From contig NZ_ATCL01000009.1 of the NCBI RefSeq assembly GCF_000416965.1, positions 248,001 through 312,000 of the forward strand: a stretch of DNA of 64,000 bases, written 5' to 3'. Positions 27,797 to 39,263 of the stretch are shown here, piece by piece (position 1 is the first letter of the stretch; every line of letters starts with the position of its first letter). The notes under the pieces are model-generated. The model saw nothing but the letters and a program-made list of their open reading frames with translations, had not been told where the DNA came from and ran no database searches. This DNA comes from Exiguobacterium chiriqhucha RW-2. GTDB taxonomy: Bacteria > Bacillota > Bacilli > Exiguobacteriales > Exiguobacteriaceae. The position numbers were made by a program, and so were the translations under genes.

Positions 27797-28057
27797 TTAG
27801 AGAGCTGCGATGCGAGCTGCAAGACGTGATTTGTCACGGCCAGCTTTGTTTTGGTGGATAAGACCTTTTGCTGCAGCTTTGTCGATTTTCTTCGTAGCGA
27901 GGACGAAAGCTTCTTGAGCAGCTTCTTTGTTTCCTTCGAGTACGAGAGCGTCAACACGTTTCACTGCTGTACGCATTGCTGCTTTCTCTTGCGAGTTCGC
28001 GACGCGACGCTTTTCAGAAGTTTTTGCACGTTTGATTGCTGATTTGATGTTTGCCAT
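27797..28057 (-). CDS. rpsT: 30S ribosomal protein S20
   Basis: The 86-residue basic S20 protein, starting [18 protein letters not shown], which binds 16S rRNA early in 30S assembly. On the minus strand a GGGGGTG site precedes the ATG. It is divergent from lepA and driven by its own consensus-like promoter. Confidence 0.98.
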   Translation of the reverse strand: MANIKSAIKRAKTSEKRRVANSQEKAAMRTAVKRVDALVLEGNKEAAQEAFVLATKKIDKAAAKGLIHQNKAGRDKSRLAARIAAL

Positions 28058-28131
28058 TGTTTTGTCACCCCCTGAAACAAGAAAGTGTATGTTCTTATTA
28101 CTTCAAGTAATCATTCAACAGAACAAGCACA

Positions 28132-28160
28132 ATTGTAGCAAACGCTTATTCGAAAAGCAA
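28132..28160 (-). promoter_or_regulatory. sigma-A promoter of rpsT
   Basis: On the minus strand, TTGCTT (28155-28160), 17 bases, TACAAT (28132-28137). Confidence 0.75.
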
Positions 28161-28231
28161 CCACTTGATGATTATTCTGAAAACTATATGTGGTATTGTT
28201 GAAGTAGGTCGTACACATTAACTTAGGATTT

Positions 28232-28240
28232 TGATATAAT
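28232..28240 (+). promoter_or_regulatory. extended -10 promoter of lepA
   Basis: TGATATAAT: a perfect TATAAT (28235-28240) with an upstream TG. No clear -35 at 17 bases, as often seen with extended -10 promoters. Confidence 0.55.
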
Positions 28241-28277
28241 GACACGGTATGCATGAGAAGGATAGGTGAACCCATAT

Positions 28278-30101
28278 ATGAACAAACAAGAATTAGAGAA
28301 TCGTCAGAAGAAGATTCGGAACTTTTCCATCATCGCTCACATCGATCATGGGAAGTCGACGCTCGCTGACCGGATTCTCGAGAGAACTGGTGCGCTCACG
28401 GCGCGTGAAATGAAAGAACAGACGCTCGATGCGATGGATCTCGAACGGGAACGTGGGATTACAATCAAGTTGAACGCCGTTAAATTGAACTATACCGCAA
28501 AAGACGGAGAAGAGTACATCCTTCACTTGATCGATACACCGGGACACGTCGACTTCACGTATGAAGTGTCACGTTCACTCGCAGCATGTGAAGGGGCTGT
28601 CCTCGTCGTCGATGCGGCGCAAGGCATCGAGGCCCAGACGCTCGCGAACGTTTATCTCGCGCTTGATAACGACCTTGAAATCATCCCGGTCATCAACAAG
28701 ATCGACTTGCCGTCTGCGGACGTCGAACGCGTCCGTCAAGAGATTGAGGACGTCATCGGTTTGGATGCGAGTGATGCCGTACCGGCTTCGGCCAAAGCGG
28801 GAATCGGGATTGAAGAGATTCTCGAACAGATCGTCGAACTCGTCCCAGCACCGACGGGAGATCCGTCAGCGCCACTTCAGGCGTTGATTTTCGACTCGTA
28901 TTATGACGCTTATCGCGGCGTCGTCGCTTCGATTCGAATCGTCAACGGTTCGGTCAAAGTCGGAGACAAGGTACAAATGATGTCGACGGGCAAATCGTTT
29001 GAAGTCACGGATCTCGGCGTCTCGACACCGAAACCGTTATCGGTGAAAGAATTGAATGTCGGCGACGTTGGGACGCTCTCGGCGTCGATTAAAACGGTCG
29101 GCGACGTTCGTGTCGGTGATACGATCACACTCGCCAAAAACCCTTCGACGGAACAACTCCCGGGTTACCGGAAGATGAACCCGATGGTATACTGCGGTCT
29201 CTATCCGATTGACGCGGCGAAGTACAACGATTTGCGTGAAGCGCTTGAACGGCTTCAGTTGTCGGACGCGGCGCTCGAGTTCGAGCCGGAGACGTCACAG
29301 GCACTCGGATTCGGATTCCGGAGCGGATTCCTCGGCATGCTCCACATGGAAATCATTCAAGAGCGAATCGAGCGCGAATTCGGCATTGATTTGATTACGA
29401 CGGCACCGTCGGTTATCTATCACGTCACGACGACAGCCGGAGACGTCATCCACGTCGACAACCCGTCGAAGATGCCAGAACAGCAAAAAGTTGAATTGAT
29501 TGAAGAGCCATACGTCAAAGCGGCCATCATGACACCGAACGATTATGTCGGTGCCATCATGGAGCTCTGTCAGAAGAAACGCGGTAGCTTCATCGATATG
29601 CAGTATATCGACACGACCCGCGTCAAAATCACGTACGACATCCCGCTCAGTGAGATCGTCTACGACTTCTTCGACCAGTTGAAGTCGAGCACGAAAGGCT
29701 ATGCGTCGCTCGATTACGACTTGATCGGCTATCGTCCGTCGCGACTCGTCAAGATGGATATCCTCCTCAACAACGAGCTCGTCGATGCCTTGAGCTTCAT
29801 CGTGCACCGTGATTTCGCCTACGAACGTGGGAAGGTCATCGTCGAGAAGCTGAAAGCACTCATCCCGCGGATGCAGTTCGAAGTGCCGATTCAAGCAGCA
29901 GTCGGAACGAAGATTGTGGCCCGCTCGACAATCAAGGCACTCCGTAAGAACGTTCTCGCCAAATGTTACGGTGGTGACATCTCGCGGAAACGTAAATTGC
30001 TCGAGAAGCAAAAAGAAGGTAAAAAGCGCATGAAGATGGTTGGTTCCGTCGAAGTGCCACAAGAAGCATTCATGTCCGTCTTGTCGATGGACGAAGAATA
30101 A
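28278..30101 (+). CDS. lepA: elongation factor 4 (LepA)
   Basis: LepA/EF4 is a ribosome-bound GTPase that aids translation and 30S assembly. The ATG at 28278 follows AAGGATAGG and gives 607 residues; a GTG at 28266 is in frame. The G domain has AHIDHGKST (about 20-28), DTPGHVDF and NKIDLP; EF-G-like domains II-V and the LepA-specific C-terminal domain (from about 490) follow. It ends at a strong terminator. In Bacillus lepA is followed directly by hemW; here a serine-synthesis cluster lies between. Confidence 0.98.
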   Translation: MNKQELENRQKKIRNFSIIAHIDHGKSTLADRILERTGALTAREMKEQTLDAMDLERERGITIKLNAVKLNYTAKDGEEYILHLIDTPGHVDFTYEVSRSLAACEGAVLVVDAAQGIEAQTLANVYLALDNDLEIIPVINKIDLPSADVERVRQEIEDVIGLDASDAVPASAKAGIGIEEILEQIVELVPAPTGDPSAPLQALIFDSYYDAYRGVVASIRIVNGSVKVGDKVQMMSTGKSFEVTDLGVSTPKPLSVKELNVGDVGTLSASIKTVGDVRVGDTITLAKNPSTEQLPGYRKMNPMVYCGLYPIDAAKYNDLREALERLQLSDAALEFEPETSQALGFGFRSGFLGMLHMEIIQERIEREFGIDLITTAPSVIYHVTTTAGDVIHVDNPSKMPEQQKVELIEEPYVKAAIMTPNDYVGAIMELCQKKRGSFIDMQYIDTTRVKITYDIPLSEIVYDFFDQLKSSTKGYASLDYDLIGYRPSRLVKMDILLNNELVDALSFIVHRDFAYERGKVIVEKLKALIPRMQFEVPIQAAVGTKIVARSTIKALRKNVLAKCYGGDISRKRKLLEKQKEGKKRMKMVGSVEVPQEAFMSVLSMDEE

Positions 30102-30105
30102 TCGT

Positions 30106-30136
30106 TCGCCCTTATCTCCGGATAAGGGCGATTTTT
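30106..30136 (+). terminator. lepA terminator
   Basis: An 11-bp perfect stem TCGCCCTTATC/GATAAGGGCGA (30106-30116 with 30121-30131) followed by five T. Confidence 0.93.
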
Positions 30137-30208
30137 GTCATTTGGCAGGATTCGGCACGTCGGGCACGGAATAGTACGTACTTACAGAGAAATAGAGGAG
30201 GAGTGGCG

Positions 30209-31279
30209 GTGATCTATAATTTTTCAGCCGGGCCGGGCGTCTTGCCGGAACCGGTCTTACGTGAAGTGCAAGCCGAGTTTCTTTCCTATAAACAAGGGGT
30301 GTCCATCGTCGAGATGAGTCACCGTTCCGACACGTTCGCCACAATCGTCGAGCAGCTCGAGGCGAGACTGCGGCGGTTGATGCAGATTCCTGACGACTAT
30401 GCAGTCCTGTTTCTACAAGGCGGTGCCACCCTACAATTCTCGATGGTGCCGATGAACCTGCGCGAGTCGGGGCGCTTCGCCTATCTCGACAGCGGGATTT
30501 GGTCGAAAAAGGCGATTGCTGATGCGAAACACTACGGTGACGTCGTCGTCGCCGGCAGTTCGGCAGCGGTCAAGTATCGAGACCTTCCCGCATGGCCGGA
30601 GACGATTTCAGACGTCGACTATCTTCATGTGACGTTGAACAACACGATTGAAGGGACGCGCTATACGAAACTGCCGGACACGGGAGTCCCGATCGTCGCC
30701 GACGTCTCGTCGAACATCTTGGCGGAAGCGATTGACGTCAAGCGCTATGGGCTATTATATGCCGGTGCCCAAAAAAATATCGGGCCGGCCGGATTGACGC
30801 TCGTCATCATCCGTCGCGATTTGATTGTCGACCGTGACTTGCCGTCATACCTCGCGTACAGCAAGCACGTTGATACGCTGCTCAACACGCCATCGACGTT
30901 CAGTCTATACGTCGCCGAGCGCGTGCTCGCCTGGGTCGAGGGAGAAGGCGGGGTCGAGGCGATGGAACGTCGCAACGTCGAGAAGAGTGGTCTATTTTAC
31001 GACGCCTTGGATGCATCGCCTTTGTTTCATGCCGTCGTCTCGGGCAAGCAGCGGTCGCTGACGAACATCCCGTTCACGACCGGGGATGCCGAGACGGACC
31101 GGGCGTTTCAACGATTCGCCGAGGCACGCGGATTAATCGAGCTCGGGGGTCACCGTTCGGTCGGCGGCCTGCGAGCCAGTCTATACAACGCGATGCCGCT
31201 CGAAGGCGTGAAGCGTCTCATCGATGTGATGCATGAGTTTGAACAGGAGGGACAAGATGTTTCATATAAAAACGTATAA
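30209..31279 (+). CDS. serC: phosphoserine aminotransferase
   Basis: SerC makes phosphoserine from 3-phosphohydroxypyruvate and glutamate, using PLP. The GTG at 30209 has AGGAGG 7 bases upstream and gives 356 residues beginning MIYNFSAGPG, the family N-terminus; a GTG at 30203 is too close to the site. The PLP lysine is in YAGAQKNIGPAG (about 188-199). The end overlaps serA by 23 bases, so the two are coupled in a serC-serA-DUF1015 operon. Confidence 0.96.
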   Translation: MIYNFSAGPGVLPEPVLREVQAEFLSYKQGVSIVEMSHRSDTFATIVEQLEARLRRLMQIPDDYAVLFLQGGATLQFSMVPMNLRESGRFAYLDSGIWSKKAIADAKHYGDVVVAGSSAAVKYRDLPAWPETISDVDYLHVTLNNTIEGTRYTKLPDTGVPIVADVSSNILAEAIDVKRYGLLYAGAQKNIGPAGLTLVIIRRDLIVDRDLPSYLAYSKHVDTLLNTPSTFSLYVAERVLAWVEGEGGVEAMERRNVEKSGLFYDALDASPLFHAVVSGKQRSLTNIPFTTGDAETDRAFQRFAEARGLIELGGHRSVGGLRASLYNAMPLEGVKRLIDVMHEFEQEGQDVSYKNV

Positions 31280-32420
31280 TCAAATCGCAGAAGACGGGTT
31301 ACGGCGTTTCGAGCCGAGCGAGTATGCCGTCAATGACGCCGAACAAGCGGACGCCTGGGTCATTCGGAGCCATGACGTCCATCAGGCGGACATCCCGCCT
31401 TACTTGCTCGCCATCGCCCGGGCCGGTGCCGGCGTGAACAATATCCCGCTCGACCGGCTCGCCCGTCAAGGGGTCGTCGTGTTCCATACGCCGGGCGCGA
31501 ATGCGAACGCGGTCAAAGAACTCGTGCTCGCCAGCATGCTGTTATCGGTCCGTCCGATTTTGGAAGGGGCGAACTGGGTCAACAATCATACGTTTGCCGA
31601 TCAGACATCGCTCGAAGAAGCGATGGAACAACAGAAACGGCGTTTCGTCGGGTCCGAACTGCGAGGCAAGCGCGTCGGCATCGTCGGTCTCGGTGCAATC
31701 GGGGCGTCGCTCGCGAACGATTTGCTCCATCTCGGCATCGACGTCATCGGGTACGACCCGCACTTATCGGTCGACGGGGCCTGGAATATCTCACAACAAG
31801 TAAAACGGGCGAAGCAGTTGAGCGAGTTGCTCGCCGACGTCGACATCCTGACGATTCATATGCCGCTCACGGATGACACGCGCCACATGATTGATGCGAC
31901 ATGGTTCAAGCAGATGAAACCGGGCGCTACCGTTTTGAATTTCGCCCGGGGTGAACTCGTGAATGACGCCGATTTGTTAGAAGCGCTCGATGACAACGTG
32001 GCGACATACATCACCGACTTCCCGAAACAAGTGCTGCTCGGACATCCGCAAGTCGTCGCGTTCCCGCACCTCGGCGCCTCGACCCACGAGTCTGAGGTGA
32101 ACTGTGCAATCCAAGCCGTCGATACGCTCAAACTGTATCTCGAGACCGGTAGTATCCGAAACTCGGCCAATTTCCCGAACACGGAACTTCCTTACGTCGG
32201 CAAGCGGCGTTTGGCCGTGCTCCATTTGAACGTCCCGAACATGGTCGGTCAAATCGCCAGCCGGCTCGCCGAGAACGGAATCAATATCGACAACATGGTC
32301 AACCGGAGCCGCAACGACGTGGCCTATACGTTGATCGACATCGACAACCATAAACATGAGACGCTATCTGTGCACGCCCTGTACGACATCGAGGGCGTCA
32401 TGCGCGTCCGCGAATTTTAA
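31257..32420 (+). CDS. serA: D-3-phosphoglycerate dehydrogenase (short form)
   Basis: SerA oxidises 3-phosphoglycerate, the first step of serine synthesis. The ATG at 31257 follows GGAGGGACAAG and yields 387 residues. It has the Rossmann motif GLGAIG (about 139-144), the substrate-binding ARAGAGVNNIP (about 51-61), the catalytic region NFARGEL and FPHLGAS, and a C-terminal ACT domain (about 318-387) that could bind serine for feedback control. It lacks the long intervening domain of the B. subtilis enzyme. Confidence 0.95.
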   Translation: MFHIKTYNQIAEDGLRRFEPSEYAVNDAEQADAWVIRSHDVHQADIPPYLLAIARAGAGVNNIPLDRLARQGVVVFHTPGANANAVKELVLASMLLSVRPILEGANWVNNHTFADQTSLEEAMEQQKRRFVGSELRGKRVGIVGLGAIGASLANDLLHLGIDVIGYDPHLSVDGAWNISQQVKRAKQLSELLADVDILTIHMPLTDDTRHMIDATWFKQMKPGATVLNFARGELVNDADLLEALDDNVATYITDFPKQVLLGHPQVVAFPHLGASTHESEVNCAIQAVDTLKLYLETGSIRNSANFPNTELPYVGKRRLAVLHLNVPNMVGQIASRLAENGINIDNMVNRSRNDVAYTLIDIDNHKHETLSVHALYDIEGVMRVREF

Positions 32421-32432
32421 GGAGGAATAATT

Positions 32433-33617
32433 ATGGTCGTATTCAAACCGTTTGCCCCATACATGCCAACCCATCCCGAGAACGTCGCAGCCGACCCGTA
32501 CGATATCGTCAGCGTCGAACAAGCACGTGTAGACGTCAAACTGCGTCCCGACTCGTTCCTTGCGGTCGATAAACCAGAAGTGTTCACGGCGGACATGCCG
32601 CTCGAGGCGTGGGGACAACGAGCCCGTCATGAGCTCGAACGGCTTTACGAGAGCGAGTTGACCGAACGGACCCACGGATTTTATGTTTACCGGCTCACTG
32701 ATCAAGGGCGTGTCCAGACAGGGCTCGTCGCCACATTCTCGGTGACCGATTATGAGGCCGGTCGCATCAAGATTCATGAGCACACCCGTGCCGCGAAAGA
32801 ACGCGAACGCGTCGAGCACGTATCGGCGACGAAAGCGCACACTGGCCCGATTTTGATGAGCCACGCGCCGGACGAAGGGTTGCGTCGCATCTTGGACGAC
32901 GCGACGACAGGAGAGGCGTTGTTCGCCTTCACGGACAGTGAAGGTGTCATCCATGAAGGCTATGCCGTGCCATCCAAGCATCAAGCACGCGTCATCATGA
33001 TCGGGGCCAGCATTTCGGCCATCTATATCGCCGATGGGCATCACCGGGCCAAAGCCGCAGCCGTCGTCGCACGGAGCCCGATTCATGAAGGGGAATCGAA
33101 ACAAGAGCGGGACCACTTCCTCGGCGTCTTGTTCCCGAGCGATGAGCTGACGATTTTGCCATATCACCGGATCCTGAATCAAGTGGACACAGAAGAAGTG
33201 ATGGTGCTGCTCGAAAGTCTGGATTTATCGTATGACCTCGAGTCGGTCCCTGCTTTGTATGTCCCGAACGAGCGGGGCACGTTCGGTTTGTCTTACCGGG
33301 GCGAGCATTTCATGCTCAAAAAACTGCAGACGACGACGTCGCTCGACGTCGCGACGCTGCAACGGGATGTGCTCGAACCGTATTTTCACGTCACGGACGT
33401 TCGCACCGATCACCGAATCGATTTCATCGGCGGCAAGGACGCACCGAAACGTCTCGCCGACTTGGCTGAACGTGATGACGTCGTCGTATTGACGTGTCAT
33501 GCCACGGCGATGGAAGAGCTGATGCGCGTCGCCGACGAGAACGGTCAAATGCCGCCAAAATCGACGTGGTTCGAACCGAAACTGAAGAGCGGTCTGTTCA
33601 TTCATCGGTTCGATTGA
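32433..33617 (+). CDS. DUF1015 family protein, possible serine kinase
   Basis: A 394-residue DUF1015 protein. It carries the family motifs PYDIVS (about 22-27), HEHTRAAKERER (about 112-123) and IADGHHRAKAA (about 200-210). Some members (SbnI-like) have been shown to phosphorylate free serine using ATP or ADP. The third position in a serC-serA operon fits a role around phosphoserine, but that is inference. AAGGAGG precedes the ATG, 12 bases after serA. Confidence 0.87.
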   Translation: MVVFKPFAPYMPTHPENVAADPYDIVSVEQARVDVKLRPDSFLAVDKPEVFTADMPLEAWGQRARHELERLYESELTERTHGFYVYRLTDQGRVQTGLVATFSVTDYEAGRIKIHEHTRAAKERERVEHVSATKAHTGPILMSHAPDEGLRRILDDATTGEALFAFTDSEGVIHEGYAVPSKHQARVIMIGASISAIYIADGHHRAKAAAVVARSPIHEGESKQERDHFLGVLFPSDELTILPYHRILNQVDTEEVMVLLESLDLSYDLESVPALYVPNERGTFGLSYRGEHFMLKKLQTTTSLDVATLQRDVLEPYFHVTDVRTDHRIDFIGGKDAPKRLADLAERDDVVVLTCHATAMEELMRVADENGQMPPKSTWFEPKLKSGLFIHRFD

Positions 33618-33682
33618 ACGTGCAGAGTGGCGTCCCGGCGTGAAAAGCGTTATAAATGGAAGAGAAGAAAGGGGTGGCCGCC

Positions 33683-34852
33683 ATGGCTAAAGCCGTATAT
33701 CTTCACATTCCATTTTGTGAACATATTTGTTATTACTGTGATTTCAACAAGGTGTTCTTAAAGAACCAACCGGTTGATGACTATTTAGATGCACTTGAAC
33801 GGGAAATCATCCTATCGCTCGAACAATATCCGACCGATACGATCGAGACGATCTTTATCGGCGGTGGGACACCGACGGCGCTCAATGAGGCGCAGATGAA
33901 ACGACTCATGGACATGGTCGCACGTCATCTGCTCCCGCTCGCGTCTCCGAATTTGGAGTATTCGGTCGAGGCGAACCCGAACTTCGTCAGTGCGGAGAAA
34001 CTCGACACGATGAAGCAAGGAGGAGTCAACCGCGTCAGTTTCGGCGTCCAAACGTTCGACGACGGCGGACTCGAGCGCATCGGACGGACGCACCGGGCCG
34101 ATGACGTGTTTGCGACCGTGACGGAAGCTGCGAAGCGATTCGATAACATCTCGATTGACTTGATGTTCGGGTTGCCGGAACAGACGCTCGAGCAGATTGA
34201 GCGCGACCTCGACTTGGCGTTCGAGCTCCCGATTCAACACGTGTCTTCCTATTCGTTGATTCTCGAGCCGCACACCGTGTTCGCGATTCAAGAACGAAAA
34301 GGAAAGCTGCGCCTGCCGGGTGAGGACATCGAAGTCGCGATGTATTTGAAAGTGATGGAGACGCTCGAACGGCGTGGGTTGAAGCAGTACGAGATTTCGA
34401 ACTATAGCCTCGAAGGGCGCGAGAGCCGTCACAACCAAGTGTACTGGCGCAATGAAGAGTATTACGGCTTCGGCGCCGGGGCGCACAGTTATTTGAACGG
34501 GGAACGCCGGGCAAACATCGCCCCGATTCCGCATTATATTAAGGCGGAAGGCTTGCCGGTGCGCAATACGACGACGCTCGAGACGGTCGAGAAGATGGAG
34601 GAGGAACTGTTCCTCGGACTCCGGATGCGCCAAGGCGTGTCGTTTGCGACGTTCGAGTCGAAGTACGGTGTATCGATGCGTTCGGTGTTCGGGCACGTCT
34701 TGACGGAGCTTGAGGCGAAGCGGTTGATCGAGACGACGGACACGCACGTCCGCTTGACCGAATCAGGACTCCCGCTCGCCAATGAGGCGTTCGCAGCCTT
34801 CATCGGCGAGGCACGCGTGAACGACACGCACGGCCAGGCTTCCCACTCATAA
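33683..34852 (+). CDS. hemW: radical SAM heme chaperone HemW
   Basis: HemW is a radical SAM protein that inserts heme, formerly annotated as an anaerobic coproporphyrinogen oxidase. The ATG at 33683 follows AAAGGGGTGG; from there the protein is 389 residues. The cluster motif CEHICYYCDF (about 12-21) has CxxxCxxC, followed by GGGTPT (about 61-66) and NPNF. It lacks the N-terminal extension of true HemN. It lies upstream of hrcA, as in Bacillus, with a DUF1054 gene on the other strand between them. Confidence 0.93.
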   Translation: MAKAVYLHIPFCEHICYYCDFNKVFLKNQPVDDYLDALEREIILSLEQYPTDTIETIFIGGGTPTALNEAQMKRLMDMVARHLLPLASPNLEYSVEANPNFVSAEKLDTMKQGGVNRVSFGVQTFDDGGLERIGRTHRADDVFATVTEAAKRFDNISIDLMFGLPEQTLEQIERDLDLAFELPIQHVSSYSLILEPHTVFAIQERKGKLRLPGEDIEVAMYLKVMETLERRGLKQYEISNYSLEGRESRHNQVYWRNEEYYGFGAGAHSYLNGERRANIAPIPHYIKAEGLPVRNTTTLETVEKMEEELFLGLRMRQGVSFATFESKYGVSMRSVFGHVLTELEAKRLIETTDTHVRLTESGLPLANEAFAAFIGEARVNDTHGQASHS

Positions 34853-34857
34853 AAACA

Positions 34858-34890
34858 AGGGCGGACCCATCTCGGGTCCGCCCTTGACTG
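34858..34890. terminator. hairpin between hemW and the DUF1054 gene
   Basis: A 12-bp perfect stem AAGGGCGGACCC/GGGTCCGCCCTT between two convergent genes. The T-tracts are short on both strands, so termination may be weak. Confidence 0.7.
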
Positions 34891-34891
34891 C

Positions 34892-35497
34892 TTATAGGAC
34901 TAAATCGCGGTAAATCGGCATGAGCCGGCTGAACGTATCCTCGACGAGCGCCAGGAAGGCAGCTTCGTTTTGGAGGATGGACGCGTCAGCCGGGAGTTGA
35001 CGGCCGATCAAGAAGTCGGCTTTCTTCACGGTCGCGAAGCGTTCCGTCATCGTCTCAATCGATTCGGACGACATGTCCTCGATTAAGAATGCATCTTTCT
35101 TCATATGGTCCCCGGCGATATGGAAGTCGGGGAACTCTGATTTGAAGTCGAGCGCCATGAGCCGGCGGCCGATCGCTTCCTTGTTCGGCATCTCATAGAT
35201 GAAGGCGAGCCAGACGAAGACGCGGTCGTCGAATAAGCCGACCTGGAAATGGGGATGTTTCTTATAGCCGCGTTTGTCATGGCAGATGGCCATCCATGTG
35301 TCTTTCGGCGGATTGACCGTCCGGCGCGCATGTTTGGCGACATGTAAATAGAGTGGGATGCCGACGTCGGCTTCGAGCTGGGGCCCGACCTCGTCATAAA
35401 TCCGGTGGAACAGCGGTTGAATCTCGGAGCGGATCCCGGCCATCCGGGCGTCGAGTCCGTCCTGCGTGAATACATCGAATTGTTGTGTTGTAAACAT
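34892..35497 (-). CDS. DUF1054 family protein (YktB-like)
   Basis: A 201-residue soluble protein of the DUF1054 family (B. subtilis YktB). Recognisable segments are HVAKHARRTVNPPKDTWMA (about 52-70) and HFQVGLFDDRVFVWLAFIYE (about 82-101). A structure is known for the family but not a function. On the minus strand a GAGGTGAT site precedes the ATG. It is monocistronic and convergent with hemW. Confidence 0.87.
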   Translation of the reverse strand: MFTTQQFDVFTQDGLDARMAGIRSEIQPLFHRIYDEVGPQLEADVGIPLYLHVAKHARRTVNPPKDTWMAICHDKRGYKKHPHFQVGLFDDRVFVWLAFIYEMPNKEAIGRRLMALDFKSEFPDFHIAGDHMKKDAFLIEDMSSESIETMTERFATVKKADFLIGRQLPADASILQNEAAFLALVEDTFSRLMPIYRDLVL

Positions 35498-35586
35498 CTA
35501 ATCACCTCATGTCGTATCATACAGAATGTTGGGGCGACATGCATCATCGGACGCTCGAACGGACTGGAAAAAATGAGCCAAATGAA

Positions 35587-35614
35587 TTGACAAATAAGGA
35601 GAACATGATAATAT
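35587..35614 (+). promoter_or_regulatory. heat-shock operon promoter
   Basis: Consensus TTGACA (35587-35592), 16 bases, then TAATAT (35609-35614) with an upstream TG. It lies just before the CIRCE element. Confidence 0.7.
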
Positions 35615-35625
35615 TTGAAGTGTGA

Positions 35626-35652
35626 TTAGCACTCAGTAAATATGAGTGCTAA
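35626..35652 (+). promoter_or_regulatory. CIRCE operator
   Basis: A perfect TTAGCACTC-N9-GAGTGCTAA inverted repeat (35626-35634 and 35644-35652), the HrcA operator. It overlaps the transcription start of hrcA-grpE-dnaK-dnaJ, so HrcA represses the whole operon including itself. It is the only CIRCE seen in the window. Confidence 0.98.
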
Positions 35653-35688
35653 TAAAGCGAGGCCAATCCTTCAGAGAGGAGTGACGTT

Positions 35689-36711
35689 GTGCTGACAGAG
35701 AGACAATTGCTCATTTTACGAGCCATCATCGATGATTATATTCAGACGGCCCAACCGGTCGGGTCGCGGACGTTATCGAAGCGGGATGACTTATCATTCA
35801 GTTCGGCGACGATTCGGAACGACATGGCCGATTTAGAAGACATGGGTTTGATTGAAAAGCCGCATACGTCGGCCGGACGCATCCCGTCCGAGGTCGGCTA
35901 TCGGTATTATGTCGACCATCTCGTCGAGACGAAAATCATCGACGAGCGTGAGACGTATCGTCTCGGTGAACGACTGCGCGCTTCGGCCCAAGAGTCGGAA
36001 GTGCTCATCCGTCAAGCCGCTGACCTGCTCTCTGATTTGACCAACTATACGACGGTGGCACTCGGTCCGAACAGCCAGATGAATCGTCTGGCCCGAATCG
36101 ATTTGATGCCGCTCGACGAACGGCGCGGCGTCGTCTTGATCGTGACCGATCAAGGCCACGTCGAACATCGGACGGTCGTTTTCGACTCCCCGATGGCGCC
36201 TGACTTGGTCGAACAGACGATTCGTTTCTTGAACGATCGTCTCAAAGGGACTCCACTCGGTCAGCTGAAGTTCCGAATCGGGGAAGAAGTGGCCAAACTT
36301 CGACTCGCGCACCAGGAACAATTTGAGTTCATGATGCAACTCATTCAATCGACCGTCGAAGTCCAACATCCTGCTTCGCTATATCTAGGGGGGAAGAAGA
36401 ACATCTTCAACCAACCTGAGTTTCAGACGCTCGACACGTTGCGTCCGTTCCTCGAATGGATTGATGAACAGGAACGGTTGACCGACTGGCTCGAATCGTT
36501 GCCAAACCGCGAGATTTATGTGAGCATTGGTAGCGAGAATGGCATCGTCGCGCTTCAAAATTGTAGCGTCATCACGTCCGATTATACACTCGACGGAAAG
36601 ACGTTCGGGACAATCGCCATGATTGGACCGACCCGGATGGACTATCGACACGGTGTCCAAATGATGGGGCAAATCATTGAGGCGTTAAGGCGAACGAAAT
36701 TAGAAGAGTGA
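35689..36711 (+). CDS. hrcA: heat-inducible transcription repressor HrcA
   Basis: HrcA binds CIRCE and represses class I heat-shock genes; GroE is its known helper. The 340-residue protein has an N-terminal winged helix ([20 protein letters not shown], residues 2-21), [19 protein letters not shown] (about 61-79) and a GAF-like core. The start is GTG 35689 with GAGGAGTGAC upstream. It is first in hrcA-grpE-dnaK-dnaJ. Confidence 0.98.
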   Translation: MLTERQLLILRAIIDDYIQTAQPVGSRTLSKRDDLSFSSATIRNDMADLEDMGLIEKPHTSAGRIPSEVGYRYYVDHLVETKIIDERETYRLGERLRASAQESEVLIRQAADLLSDLTNYTTVALGPNSQMNRLARIDLMPLDERRGVVLIVTDQGHVEHRTVVFDSPMAPDLVEQTIRFLNDRLKGTPLGQLKFRIGEEVAKLRLAHQEQFEFMMQLIQSTVEVQHPASLYLGGKKNIFNQPEFQTLDTLRPFLEWIDEQERLTDWLESLPNREIYVSIGSENGIVALQNCSVITSDYTLDGKTFGTIAMIGPTRMDYRHGVQMMGQIIEALRRTKLEE

Positions 36712-36728
36712 TGGAAAGGAGCCTCATT

Positions 36729-37301
36729 ATGACAACTGACAAACAAAACGGGCCTGAACCAGAAGAAGTGCTCGAAGAAAAAGATTTTGATCCGAAACAG
36801 ACAGAAACTGTCGAAGCAGAAGAGGTTTCAAATGTTGAGTTTGTGGAAGAAACTTCTGAAGGGACGGATTTACAAAAAGAGATCGACGCACTCAAAGCGA
36901 GCGAGCTCCGCATCCGAGCGGACTTTGATAACTTCCGTCGTCGGACGAACGAAGAGAACGCGAAACGCGTGAAGTTCGCATCACAGTCGGTCATCGAGAA
37001 GTTGATTCCGCTCATCGACAACTTCGAGCGCGCGCTCCAAGTTGAGGCGACTTCGGATGACGCCAAGCAGATTCAAGCGGGCGTCGACATGATTCATCGT
37101 CAGTTGCTGGACGTGTTGAACGGTGAGAACGTCGAAGTGATTGAAGCGGTCGGTCAACCGTTCGACCCGAACTATCATCAAGCGGTCATGCAAGAGCCGA
37201 GCGATGAGTTCGAATCGGGCATCGTGACGATGGAGCTTCAAAAAGGATACACGATGCACGGACGCGTCATTCGTCCGAGCATGGTAAAAGTCTCAGAATA
37301 A
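36729..37301 (+). CDS. grpE: nucleotide exchange factor GrpE
   Basis: GrpE releases ADP from DnaK. The ATG at 36729 follows AAAGGAG; the open frame extends to 36708 but overlaps hrcA without a better site. The 190-residue protein has a disordered acidic N-terminus (1-55), a long coiled coil with RADFDNFRRR (about 62-71) and the C-terminal beta domain (VEVIEAVGQPFDPNYHQAV, about 134-152). Confidence 0.97.
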   Translation: MTTDKQNGPEPEEVLEEKDFDPKQTETVEAEEVSNVEFVEETSEGTDLQKEIDALKASELRIRADFDNFRRRTNEENAKRVKFASQSVIEKLIPLIDNFERALQVEATSDDAKQIQAGVDMIHRQLLDVLNGENVEVIEAVGQPFDPNYHQAVMQEPSDEFESGIVTMELQKGYTMHGRVIRPSMVKVSE

Positions 37302-37327
37302 CATTACTTAATTAGATGGAGGAATAG

Positions 37328-39154
<1,827 letters not shown>

Positions 39155-39176
39155 GGCAACCGATAGAGAGGAGAGC

Positions 39177-39205
39177 GCCAAAGCAGGTTTCTGCTTTGGC
39201 TCTTT
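39177..39205 (+). terminator. hairpin between dnaK and dnaJ
   Basis: A 10-bp perfect stem GCCAAAGCAG/CTGCTTTGGC (39177-39186 with 39191-39200) and a GTTT loop, followed by TCTTT. The weak T-tract suggests partial termination that lowers dnaJ relative to dnaK, or protection of the dnaK mRNA 3' end. Confidence 0.7.
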
Positions 39206-39263
39206 CCATGTTAAGGTAGATTCGATAGAATTTTAGTTTAGACAGTGTAGAGGAGAGAGTAAC

